A stretch of 64,000 nucleotides of DNA from the NCBI GenBank assembly GCA_002964805.2, contig PUDQ02000003.1, forward strand, positions 1,612,001 to 1,676,000. Reading direction: 5' to 3'. Made by a program: the position numbers and the translations under genes. The notes below the pieces were generated by a model. That model was given only the letters and a program-made list of their open reading frames with translations, ran no database searches and had not been told where the DNA came from. Positions 55,005 through 64,000 of the stretch are shown here, one piece after another (position 1 is the stretch's first letter; every line of letters starts with the position of its first letter). Origin of the DNA: Trametes villosa (lineage: Eukaryota > Basidiomycota > Agaricomycetes > Polyporales > Polyporaceae).

Positions 55005-56619
55005 CTATGTGTCTAGGGCATCGTCCTCGTCGGCGAATAGCTCGTCTACCTCTAAGAATGCCGCAAACTCGGCTAAGTCTACCTCCTCGACCTCTTGGCT
55101 GTTGGCGCGGGCGTAGTCGACTATCAGGTGCCTCCAGTGGTGATTCAAACACTCTAACCACTCGAACAACTCCGGGCCGAGACGCGATCGGCGGTCTGTT
55201 GAGACCTCGCGGGCGCGCGAGAAAAGCCTCTCCACCGCGACCGACGAGGCCGGGATCGGCAGGATATCGAGGGCCATCCGTGCCAGCGTCGGGTAGACGT
55301 GCCGGTGCTCCTGTACCGCGTATGTCAGCGCGCGCGAACCGGATGTAAGCGCAGGCTACTTACAAACCAATAGTCGACCGTGTCGACGTGCTTGGTGATG
55401 TCGTTGGCCGGGTCGTCCAAATAGCGCTTCAGCTCCGCTTTCCAGCCACCCGAGGGGTCCGCTTGGATCCGGCGCACGCGCTCGCGGTCGAACTCGTCGT
55501 CGGTGGTGTCGTCGCCGGCCTTCTGGGATTGAGATGGCGCGGCGGCAGATGCATCGGCATCCCCGGTGGGAGCCGGAGCGGCGGTGCTTGTCGCGTTGAG
55601 GCGTTTCGGCCAGTAGCGTGCCATCTGCGCAGTTGTTAGGTACACGGACATCATAGATCGCGATTACTATGAGTAACTCACGGCGTTGTTCACCACCGAG
55701 TGGGCGTGTGCCGTCCAGTTGATGGCGTTGGGGTTCCCGGCGGCAATCTCTTCGGCCTGCTCAGCCTCGCCGCCCCACTTCTGCTCGATGTACGACATCT
55801 TGTAGTACGGATGAAGCACTGTAACATATTGAGCACAATGACTGCAAAGAAATAAAGGAAACCTTACAAAGAGATAGCACGTACACATCGCTGTTGTCCA
55901 GCTTAGTGTAGTACTTGCTCAGCTTAGCGAGACCGCGACGAATCGCCGGGTGGAAGATGGCGTATTTGGGGTCCTCGAGCTTCCGCTCCCATCGCGTGCA
56001 CAGCGATTCGAGCGCGGGGATGACCCGGTGGATCGTCGGCACCGTGTCTGCCGAGAAGAGCTGATGATACTTGTTTGCGTCCTAGGCCGTTGTCAGTACG
56101 AAATAGGCCTAAACGCGTACGAACTACTCACCGCGAGAATGTCAGCACACAATCGAACCCGCTTCCAATCGGTGTCCTCCAGACGGAACGCCGACCAGGG
56201 GATTTTCTTGGTAATCGACCCGTTTTGGCGAATGACAGTGATTGGTCCAAACTTCGCGTCCGCAGTGGCGACGAACGTATCAACCGCCTGCGGACAGACC
56301 AATCAGTAAGCAAAGCGGGCATCTCACCATCCTCTCCCTCTTCTTCCTCGTTGCCGTTACCCTCCTCCTCGTCTGTCTCCTCGTCACTCTCTTCTAGCTC
56401 GATGACCTCGTCATCAGCTTCCTCCTCCTCATCATCCTCTTCAATCTCGATCTCCTCGGCGACTTCCTTCCCCTTTCGGCGCTTCCTGCGCGTTCCGGAT
56501 GGCTTCTTTTTCTCACCACTCTCGTCCTCGGATCCGGACTGGACTTTCCGCTTTCGTTTGCCGGCCTTCTGTTGTGTAGCACGAGTCTTCCGTCCTGATG
56601 TAGCACGAGTCTTGGCCAT
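55005..56619 (-). pseudogene. hAT transposase, N-terminal catalytic part missing
   Basis: A first exon (from MAKTRATSGRKT at 56619) is basic then very acidic. It splices by a tentative intron (about 56292-56330) to VDTFVATADAKFGPI and DTDWKRVRLCADILA. Later exons carry ANKYHQLFSADTVPTIHRVI, GLAKLSKYYTKLD, VLHPYYKMSYIEQKWG and VDTVDYWF, and the last exon holds the hAT C-terminal dimerisation region ILPIPASSVAVERLFSRARE (about 55190-55270). hAT transposases are normally 600-900 residues with a BED finger and the first catalytic aspartates before these segments. Those are absent here, so this is probably a deletion derivative that would depend on an intact relative. Introns at 55950-55780 and near 55640 were not fixed precisely. 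Confidence 0.75.
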
Positions 56620-57054
56620 CAGTAGGCCGATTGAATGAGATGTTGCTGATGGATGCGAAGTCTGAGCCTAGGGTGTGATGTAGACAGGCGGCCTAGCACA
56701 TGCCGGCCTGCCATGCTTGAGCAGGGAGGTCCGGGGGACTCGAGACCGTGTGAAGTACTGTACAGTCTGCCAACCAGCCCCCGGAAACTCCGTCCTTGCA
56801 GCCTATTCAGAGTGCACTTCCCGGAGTGCCTTAGGACCGGTCCGAGCCGGTCCCAACCGGTCCTCCCCCGGCGGTCCTGAACCGGTCCCAACCAGTCCTG
56901 GTCAGTCCCTGGAATCTCGCCAGATAGGAGGACCTAGGACCGGGACCAGGACTGGACCGCTCGAGGACCACCGTTCAGTCCGGTCCTTGGGGTGTGCAGT
57001 CCCGGTCCTGTCCCTGGTCCTCGAGCGGTCCTAGGACAGGACCACACAACACTA

Positions 57055-57062
57055 CTTGCAGG
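57055..57062. repeat. hAT target-site duplication, right (cttgcagg)
   Basis: Identical to 53654-53661. Confidence 0.85.
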
Positions 57063-57370
57063 GACTTGGGCTCGGGATGACGGGCAGATCCAGACGGTTG
57101 AAACACAAGCAAGCTTAAGACGATGACAGCAAGAAGTATATTGACGGCAGGTAAGCGGTAGGAACAGCGCCTGAGCTGCAGCGAGACGAAGGCGAGCGAG
57201 AGGCTGAGGCCCCCGTGAGAAACAGCCGACGCCACCAGGGCGGGGGTGCGGGCCTCGGATGGTGATGACGAGGACGAGCGCACAGAACTCCACATGAGCC
57301 ATGTCGTCTTCAACCTCCACCTCCCGCACACCTCGCTTTTCCCTCCCTCCACCACCATCACCTACTCGAC

Positions 57371-58590
57371 ATGCCTCAGAAAAACAACAAGGAGAACGTG
57401 CAGCCACGCACCAAGAGCGCAGACAGCCCGGCTCGTCAAGCTCGCACCGCCACAACAAGGGCGGCCAAAAGAAAAAATCCTTCGAACGGCGAGCGCGGCA
57501 ATCCGGCTGAAGGTGAGCCTACACCTCGCGCGGAAACCACCCAGGACACCCGTGCTAGGGGAGGAAGGAGCGGTCAGCAGCAGCAGCAACAGCGCAAGGC
57601 GGGTAAGAGCACGGACCGGGCGAAGGAGAGCACGGACAGGAGGCAGCCTGCTAGTAAGCAGCTCCAAGACGAGATCGCATCCTTGAAGGGTATGTACCGT
57701 CTCTGGTCTCCATGCATTAACCTAACATAGCCTCAGCCAAGGTGCAAGAGGAACAGGCTGCCCGTAAGCAGCTTGAAGACGAGGTTGACAAGATCAAAAA
57801 ACACACCAAGAAGCCCAAACGCATCCCGAAGCCGCCGGGCAGCGTCGGGAAAGGCTTGAAGCTGCAGCTCGAGATGAAGCTGATGGACAACAAAGCTTTA
57901 TACCTCAGTTGCTTGGTAAGCCTTCTCTACACGGACGAGTGCAAATCCACCTGGTTACTTACAGATATTCCTTGCAGATGACGGTGCGCGACCTCTGCGC
58001 TGCCGGTAGGATCGACTGGAAGAAGGGCATTAGAGGTCACGATGCTGCAGCTCTCGGCGCCCTGTACGAGGTGGTGAGTACGGCACCGTACCCGTAATGG
58101 GCAGGTACTGACCGGCACACAGGCACGCGAGGAACAACCGTACCTCGATCGGTTCGAAAACGACTGGGCAACCGCCCAGATCCTCATCCAGTACATGGCC
58201 AACCGCCGCAAGAACGCTCTCAAAAAAGGCCGCGTTATCGCTACCAAGGACGCCAGCGGGCGGCGTGTCTTGAAGGACGTCAGAACCGTCGGCAAAGTAG
58301 GCGCTCAACCGGATGAAGACGATATCGACGACGACCTGGACGAAGGCCTCGGTGACAGCTCAGATGAAGACGGCGAAGGGAGCTCGAACGAGTTTGAGTT
58401 CACCTACAGCCAGGATGAAGACGATGAAGACGACGACAATGAAGGCCAGGAGAAAGCGGCTTCGGGGTCGGGCGTGGGAGAGGGTGCTGGCGATGATAGC
58501 TCCGGTGATGATGAAGACTCGACGGAGCTGCCCACGCCACCTGCCAAACGTCGCAAGCTGGGGAAGGTAAGGGCCACGCAGAGCGATTGA
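57371..58590 (+). CDS. accessory protein of the CACTA element (coiled coil)
   Basis: Four exons in phase: 57371-57689, 57737-57915, 57978-58073 and 58123-58590 (353 residues). The N-terminus is basic and polar with a Q6 run; a coiled coil (KVQEEQAARKQLEDEVDKIK) leads to a conserved core IPKPPGSVGKG...LEMKLMDNKALY, VRDLCAAGRIDWKKGIRG and FENDWATAQILIQYMANRRK; the end is highly acidic and closes with PPAKRRKLGK. I know this core as a recurrent hypothetical protein of Agaricomycetes, and its position inside a Tnp2 element suggests it is the second element-encoded protein, comparable in role to plant TnpA, perhaps binding element ends. That role is an inference. Transcribed divergently from the transposase. 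Confidence 0.8.
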
Positions 58591-59012
58591 GCTCACGCTG
58601 CTGCACGCGCGTCGCTACCACATGTAGGCTGCCCACCACGCTCCTCGAAGGCTCGTGTACCACAATGTATTCATATCTCACCCGACCTTGTTCGAGTACG
58701 CCGTTCCGCAATGTATAGAAGATGTATATATATACGCCTGTCCCCTCAATGCCTGAGTGCGTGAAATCAACACCCGGCGTCGTTTCCTTCCCTTGTACAC
58801 ACAATCACCCCTCACAGTGGGTATTAACCCGGCGTCATCGAATCTTGACACGCAGGTGGTGATTCACGTCAGTTTAGTGAATAAATTGACCACTGCGAAT
58901 TCACCACAAGCACTGGCTCTAATCACTACTACCCCGGTAATAAAGCCACTTCCCCTCGGTATTTCGACCACTTCGTAGGAGGTTATATACATCACCCTCC
59001 TCGCCTACAGTG

Positions 59013-59015
59013 CAC
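59013..59015. repeat. 3 bp target-site duplication of CACTA element, right (cac)
   Basis: Directly follows gcctacagtg; matches 49384-49386. Confidence 0.6.
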
Positions 59016-60415
59016 CTCAGGTCCCGTGTCAAGGCTCTGTCGTCAGCATCTGTAAGTTAGCAGCCTAGGCACCGTGGATGGCCGCCCATACGTCTACCAG
59101 GTATCAGCGGGTGCGTTAAGTGAGTAATCATCGTGGATGGCGGCACCGCGCGCGATCACGCTAGAGGTAGTGGCGGGTCATCGTCGCGGGTGCAGTAGTC
59201 ATGCCTTCCGCGGCTTCGGATAGCGATTGCAAACAGCGGGGCGTAGGAGGTGTGAACTGTAACGTCAAGATGGGACGCTGAAATGAGCCGGGCGGGGAGG
59301 ATAACTTGAAGCCATGCTCGTAATCGAGCAAAAGACGCACCTGTGTGAAAACGGGTCGTCAGATAGACCCAAAGCTTGGAAGAATACAAAAAACGGTGGG
59401 GGCTGATCGCAAGTCGTCGGTGAATATTTGTAGGTGGTACAGCTGGGCAACACCAGTGCTAGTCTAGGACCGCGTGCGAGCGTCATGACAGTAACTGCGC
59501 TCCGGGATCATCAACAGTAGTATCACGCGGAAGAGGGCTATCTGCGATGCCCAACGAACACTTGACAGCGTTAGGACGTTTGTACAGGATTGCGTATGTC
59601 TTCTTGTTACACAGTGAACCGGCGTTTGAGCTGCCTTGCCATCCCCTCCTGGGCTTCGAAGGCACTCGAAGCGGTCGTTCCACGAGGTGTCCCGCCGCCA
59701 TAAGGAGCATCGCTTCAGGTCGTGACTTACTGTAGCATTAGAGAGCACAAGAATGAGCACACAGCTGTGCGCCGCAGCTACAGACTGTATGGGAGTATGG
59801 ATGGGAAGTAGAGGCGTGCGTCGGCGTTGAGTGCTAAGTCGCCCCCGAGTCTGTAGCGATACTACGGCCATATGCGCGCCACGCGGCCATCGGGGATAGA
59901 ATCTCAGGTCCCGGCCAGTAACCTGATGCACTCCATCTCAGCTCACGTCTCTCGTATGCCATTCCCTTGTTCGCGCACGCTTCACTACTGCATTGCGCTA
60001 CCTCCCTCTGGCTTGAGCTCCCCGACTTACGCAATTGTGTCGCTCGGTTTGGCCATTATCGACGCGCTTCACATAACAAATTATTCAAGAGCTTGGAGAT
60101 CATGTTTTAACGCCATCGCACGCTGCACCATCCCTCAACGTCTCAACCGCCATGACAAGCTGCCAAACATCTGTTCCGCTGCACCATGTTAGGATGCGTA
60201 CCCTGTGGCAATGATTACCTTCGAGTCGACACTTGGTCTCGCTTCCTTCTTGCGCCCCCTTGCGACCGTCTAGGCAAGCCCTTTGCACTCACAGAGGTCC
60301 CTTCGCGCGGTCCATACTCCTTAAGAGACGAGCTCGTACCTGGTCGCCATGCGACCTGCACGGGACATTCCTGCTGGCCTACCCAGCCAGTATCTCTGCG
60401 TCCCCTCCTTCGACC
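59016..60415. other. intergenic, no gene supported
   Basis: About 1.4 kb between the CACTA element and the membrane-protein gene. Only short, unconvincing open frames on both strands. Confidence 0.45.
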
Positions 60416-61897
60416 ATGTGTTCAGCACCGCAAGCCCTCAGTATAATCACACTCCTTATCGCTTTCCAGCTCTATTTCGATCCAGTAGTCGGGGGCAAGC
60501 AACAAGTTGACAATGCTAGTCCCTTGATACAATACCAGGGTGCTTGGCAAGCGTTTGCAACCCCCGGCGACGGTGACCTTGAGGACACGCTCGCGTTTTC
60601 TCAAGACAATTTGGACACCGCGATCTTGCACTTCACTGGTACGAATGCATCATTCCTCTTTCCACTAGTCCTCTCGTCGCGTGCTATCCAAATTGCTCAT
60701 ATGTGCGTCACCTCAGGGACCTCGGTCACCGTCTACGGAGCTCTAAAGCCCGTCGGGACGTGGAACATGCACTCAGCCTACTATCTAGACGACGCTCCTG
60801 CTGTAGGATTTCTGCCCAACCCAGTGGTCGCCTCCGAGAAGCACCAAGTCGTATTCTTTTCCTCCGGAACTTTGGCCAACGGACCACATAAACTCTCGAT
60901 CGTCAACATGGGCCAACAGTTCTGGTTCGATTACGTCGTGGTTGAGTCAACGATCGCAACGACAAGGTTACCAAACATACCTTTGGGCACTCCCGCACAT
61001 TCGCTAACGTCGCGTGTCACCGCGTTGGCTAGTAGCCTCCTGATTCCCCCCTCCACGCCGTCGAGTACATCGTCAACAACAACGCCCATTGCTCCGACTG
61101 TCACTCCTCCGCCTTCGAAGCATACTTCAACACCCTCTACATCCTCTGCATCCTTTGCGCCACCTCCTTCGAGTCTTCCCAATTCGACCAGCGAAAATGC
61201 CACTTCGAGTCGCCTTACCGTCACTCCAGGGCCGAGCTCAAGCGCAGCTCAACCAGAGCCGAACTCGGCTGCAACTCTTTCTCTGCCTACCTCGTCGTCT
61301 CTTGTGGCATCGTCCCCGTCTCAGCTCGGGGCATCGTCGAGCATCCCGGCAACCGCAACAGCTACAGAGACAGCCAGAGGCCCGACGCTATCCCTCGGCG
61401 AGGTTGTAGGCATTGCCGCGGGCGGAGCAGCGCTCGTGATGGTGCTCGCACTGGCGATGTTCTGGATGTGGCGGCGACATCGGCGCATGGCAGCGCGCAC
61501 CGCGGTCTCTCCATTCGGTATGTGTACCTCCCTCTCGATCTAAGGTTTCGCGCCGCGCTGATACATCGCAGTCCCAGACTCTTCGGATACCACCACTCTC
61601 GATCCGCCCATCTACCTGCCCTCCGAGAAAGGCAGCGTCCTCGCATCTCCGCAGCGGCAGAGCCTCGCCATCCAGACCCCATCACGGCAGATGCTCATCA
61701 TCACACACGCCGACAGCAGCAGCAGGGGCGGCATCTGGACGGACTACCAGTCGCAGTACCTGTCGTCTATCCCGAGCGTGTCCGGGTATGACGCGTCGGA
61801 GAACACCGTAGAGAAGGCTGTGAAGGAGGACCGGGAGAGGAGGGCGCGGCGGCGTGGCCTTGTGCACGCGGAAGAGCGTAGTGGGATGCCTTTCTGA
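60416..61897 (+). CDS. single-pass membrane glycoprotein, unknown
   Basis: Two exons, 60416-61517 and 61572-61897, in phase, 475 residues. Start at MCSAPQALSII gives a signal peptide (hydrophobic IITLLIAFQLYF, residues 9-20). Residues about 30-200 form an ectodomain with IQYQGAWQAF, LHFTGTNASFLF and VTVYGALKP, a pattern common in Agaricomycete surface proteins and resembling lectin-like beta folds. A Ser/Thr/Pro-rich stalk follows (about 215-325), likely O-glycosylated, then one transmembrane helix (VVGIAAGGAALVMVLALAMF) with a basic stop-transfer WRRHRRM. The cytoplasmic tail is about 115 residues with polar and basic parts. No enzyme motif was seen; a role in cell-wall or surface sensing is only a guess. 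The in-frame start at 60233 would put sequence before the signal peptide and is less likely. Confidence 0.82.
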
Positions 61898-62327
61898 CGG
61901 GGGAAACCAAGCGACGGCGGCGGTTTGGTGCGTTCGATGTCACTTCTTGTGGAAGCCGCGACGACCTGTTTGTTGTCAGGGTGGTTGTACAGTCGGCGGA
62001 CGCTCGTATTATCTTCCGCGCGAACGGAAGCTTATTTACTATAGTCTCTCCTGAACTGATGCCGTGTCTTAGAGCATCTCTCTTCTGGCAACCGTAGCAT
62101 CGCGAACTGGAGAAGCGCAGAAGGTCTGGCGCGAACTCGATGGTGGAATGATGCCCGCAACCCAAGACGTACCTCCCGGGTAACGGAGTCGAAGTATCAC
62201 AGGGCGCATCAAGTAGCGATCGAATACACTCAATGACTGATACGATTCCCTTCGACTCGAAGTTAAACCGGGACATTGTCATACTATCTCCTATCTGAAT
62301 TGTGACGCGCGGCTTGCATCCCACTTC
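61898..62327. other. intergenic, convergent gene ends
   Basis: 3' regions of two convergent membrane-protein genes. Nothing else seen. Confidence 0.5.
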
Positions 62328-63699
62328 CTAACGCCTGACTTCGACGACGTCGCCCTCACTTTCAGCGGCGGGCTCCTCTTCAAGCGTCCGTACAAGGCGA
62401 TCAGAGTGGAAAATCACTGCTCCCGGCGAGATGTCGTAGCGGGGGACTTGCGAGTTCGACACAATGATGGAAGGGGGTGATACGGGGCTTGACAGAACCT
62501 CCGTAGTGCCTCGAGCATCTCCTGCCGGGTCTGCACCACGCGTGCTAGCGACGTCGTCTCCAACCGGAGCTGAGTGAGCGGGGGCTGCTGTACGGGATGC
62601 TCGTGCTCGTCTCTTGTGATACCACTTGTAAAGGCCGACGACGCCAAGGCAACTGATCAGGCCTGCGACGACTATAACACCAATGCTATGGCAGAGATAT
62701 GAGAGACGAGGGAAGCATTCACTGAGAGGGACGCTTACGTGGTAGGCGAGATACTTTGCGATCCTGAGAAGTCCGTCTGGGGCCCGGGGGCTATCTGTCC
62801 AGGAGGAGCGTTAGTCCCGGACGAGTTGGGTGGAGTTGCGTTGGTCGCGTTGAATGCTGTCAGAGTTGCAAAAAGGAGGCCGGGGACGGGAACCGTACGG
62901 TTGACCACGGCCACACTGATTGGCCCAGCGGACGCGTTGAGAGCGACGGGATCAAAGAGGGAGGATGGTGCAGGGACGTGTGCGTTTGCGAATTGACCGT
63001 CCAGTAACCTGTGGGTCGCAGACATCGGAAACTGTGGTTGTTCGACCCAGGGTATATTACTTACAGCGAGGAAGCGAGAGATTGAGTTGCGTAGACATCA
63101 ATTTGCGGAGTGAACACCTCGGGATCGTCGTATTCAGGATTGACGAAGCATGATACGGACGTCGTAGAGTACAACACCTGAGGATTTTGAGCGATAAGGT
63201 TGAGTAGCTCAGGTAGCTATGAGGAACTGCTTACAGCAGCGACTGCGCCTCTTTCTTGTGCCAGGGAGAATATATCGCGCTCGGAGGATGCGTTTGTAGA
63301 GTTGGCGTCGCAGGATATCAACGCAATCCAGGGTGTAATGGCTATCCCATATTAGGTCAGTCTTCGAAGGAAAATCGTGTGTCACATACGACGTACCGCT
63401 CCCAATCGGCAGCTGCTGTTCGGAGAAATGAACCAGTGCTCCCTTTCCGTGCATCAGTAGTCTCATACCAGACCTGCCGAGTATCGGTGCAGACATACCT
63501 TGCTTGTGCCGGTGCTGTCCCTTCCGACGAGTTGATATGCTATCGCTCCCGAGAACGAGCCGTCGGGATACCATTGCACGGTGATTGTTGAGTATTGTCC
63601 CGCTACGCTCGTGATGTTTGTAGCTTGAGCGGGTATGTATGCGAGCGACAGGCCCAAGCTGCGGGCTAGTGCGAGTGCGAGGAGTGTCGTGAGCCTCAT
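62328..63699 (-). CDS. PA-domain-like membrane glycoprotein
   Basis: Six exons in phase: 63699-63499, 63442-63397, 63341-63235, 63177-63065, 63008-62739 and 62685-62328 (364 residues). Signal peptide at 1-20 (MRLTTLLALALARSLGLSLA). The lumenal part has ITPWIALISCDANSTNASS, DIFSLAQERGAVAALLYS and CFVNPEYDDP, which fits the protease-associated (PA) domain pattern seen in membrane E3 ligases and vacuolar sorting receptors. A Pro/Ser/Asn-rich linker with several NxS/T sites precedes one helix (IGVIVVAGLISCLGVVGLY, about 247-265) and a cytoplasmic tail of about 100 residues ending EGDVVEVRR. No RING finger follows the helix, so this is not the usual PA-TM-RING ligase. Function unknown; endomembrane or surface location is inferred. 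Confidence 0.8.
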
Positions 63700-64000
63700 C
63701 CTTTGAGGTAAAACCGAATAGCGCTGTAGGCTAGACCGCACGCAACGGCGGGACGCGGGGTCGCCGGCGATTAAGCGACTACAAAGAGGGCGTGAAGCGG
63801 TGTTTCCTGAGATGTAGGTAGAGGGAGAGAGACAAGCGTTCTGTAGACTCACCTAGAGTCGCCGCCAGCGCTGAATAGAAGCGTTGCGACACCTCTAAAG
63901 GCTGCGACAGGACAAACTTACACCGGGTGCCTGGGCGCTGTCTCATCAATATCTGCTGGTCAAGCTATCAGCGAGCGCGGTATAGACTTGAATAGGGACA
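63700..64000. other. upstream region of the PA-domain gene
   Basis: No gene seen before the window ends. Confidence 0.4.

Larger units (their letters stand above)
53662..57054 (-). mobile_element. hAT transposon nested in the CACTA element
   Basis: The 3,393 bp unit starts tagtgttgttgggtcc and its reversed end is tagtgttgtgtggtcc (14 of 16 bases match). It is flanked by a perfect 8 bp duplication, cttgcagg, as expected for hAT. Dense ggaccgg/ccggtcc words fill the first about 220 bp (53676-53883) and last about 220 bp (56834-57044), giving many possible transposase-binding sites. Interior holds a partial hAT transposase. The insertion lies about 90 bp upstream of the Tnp2 start, so it came after the CACTA element and may separate Tnp2 from its promoter. 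Confidence 0.88.
49387..59012 (-). mobile_element. CACTA (CMC/EnSpm) transposon, Tnp2 type, with nested hAT
   Basis: The 9,626 bp unit begins cactgtaggc and ends gcctacagtg, perfect 10 bp inverted repeats with the CACT start of the class, flanked by cac on both sides. Both subterminal regions share accactgcgaa(a/t)tcac (49494-49509 and 58889-58904) and other gtgaa/tcac words. The Tnp2 transposase is on the minus strand and the accessory gene on the plus strand, the usual pair for basidiomycete CACTA elements. A complete hAT unit (53662-57054) sits between them, so the CACTA element without it is about 6.2 kb. A frameshift in the transposase suggests the copy may no longer be autonomous. Confidence 0.82.

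Noticed and set aside
60233..60415. Upstream in-frame start for the membrane glycoprotein
   Set aside because: Would bury the signal peptide about 61 residues in; the ATG at 60416 places it at the N-terminus.
1..64000. CRISPR array, operons or ribosome-binding sites
   Set aside because: Eukaryotic sequence with introns throughout; the only arrays are transposon subterminal repeats and a minisatellite.

Overview
The window looks like nuclear DNA of an Agaricomycete basidiomycete, most likely a polypore-type wood-decay fungus. It is GC-rich and almost every gene is cut by short GT-AG introns of about 45-75 nt with CTAAC/CTGAC-type branch points. It also holds families typical of mushroom-forming fungi: HET-domain proteins, a Clp1-like protein, MYND-finger proteins, and Tnp2 (CACTA) and hAT transposons. 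Exon boundaries were assigned by eye from splice signals, reading phase and protein-family knowledge; no search was run.

Layout: 1-0.8 kb is the 3' end of an acetyl-CoA synthetase gene. 1.4-11.1 kb holds three large HET-domain paralogues (A on the minus strand and broken, B and C on the plus strand and apparently intact); a fourth (D, broken) lies at 40.3-42.5 kb. 11.2-18.8 kb is a divergent pair of genome-stability genes, TOF1 (Timeless/Swi1) and SLX1. 19-21 kb is poorly defined. 21.18-28.39 kb is a complete-looking 7.2 kb DNA transposon with 33 bp inverted repeats, an 8 bp target duplication and subterminal repeats. It encodes one approximately 1,935-residue protein that joins a Ulp1-like (SUMO-protease fold) domain to a transposase. 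28.7-30.4 kb is a BAHD-type acyltransferase with an internally duplicated DFG segment. 30.8-34.9 kb is a SAP-domain protein. 35-38 kb is an uncertain region with a TATA box and decayed-looking open frames. 38.2-39.6 kb is a Clp1-like gene. 43.3-44.4 kb may be a small non-autonomous element. 44.8-46.1 kb is a 5'-truncated aspartic-peptidase pseudogene. 46.3-48.7 kb is a tandem pair of MYND-finger genes, one frameshifted. 49.39-59.01 kb is a CACTA element (10 bp inverted repeats, 3 bp target duplication) that carries a Tnp2 transposase and an accessory gene and has a 3.4 kb hAT element nested inside it. 60.4-63.7 kb holds two convergent genes for single-pass membrane glycoproteins.

The window therefore mixes conserved housekeeping genes with a dynamic accessory layer of HET paralogues and transposons. 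About 18 kb of the 64 kb belongs to elements with recognisable ends. Several cellular genes (HET A, HET D, the aspartic peptidase, MYND 1) carry frameshifts, stops or truncations. The item most worth following up is the Ulp1-transposase fusion element, because its boundaries, target duplication, repeats and coding frame all agree with each other.
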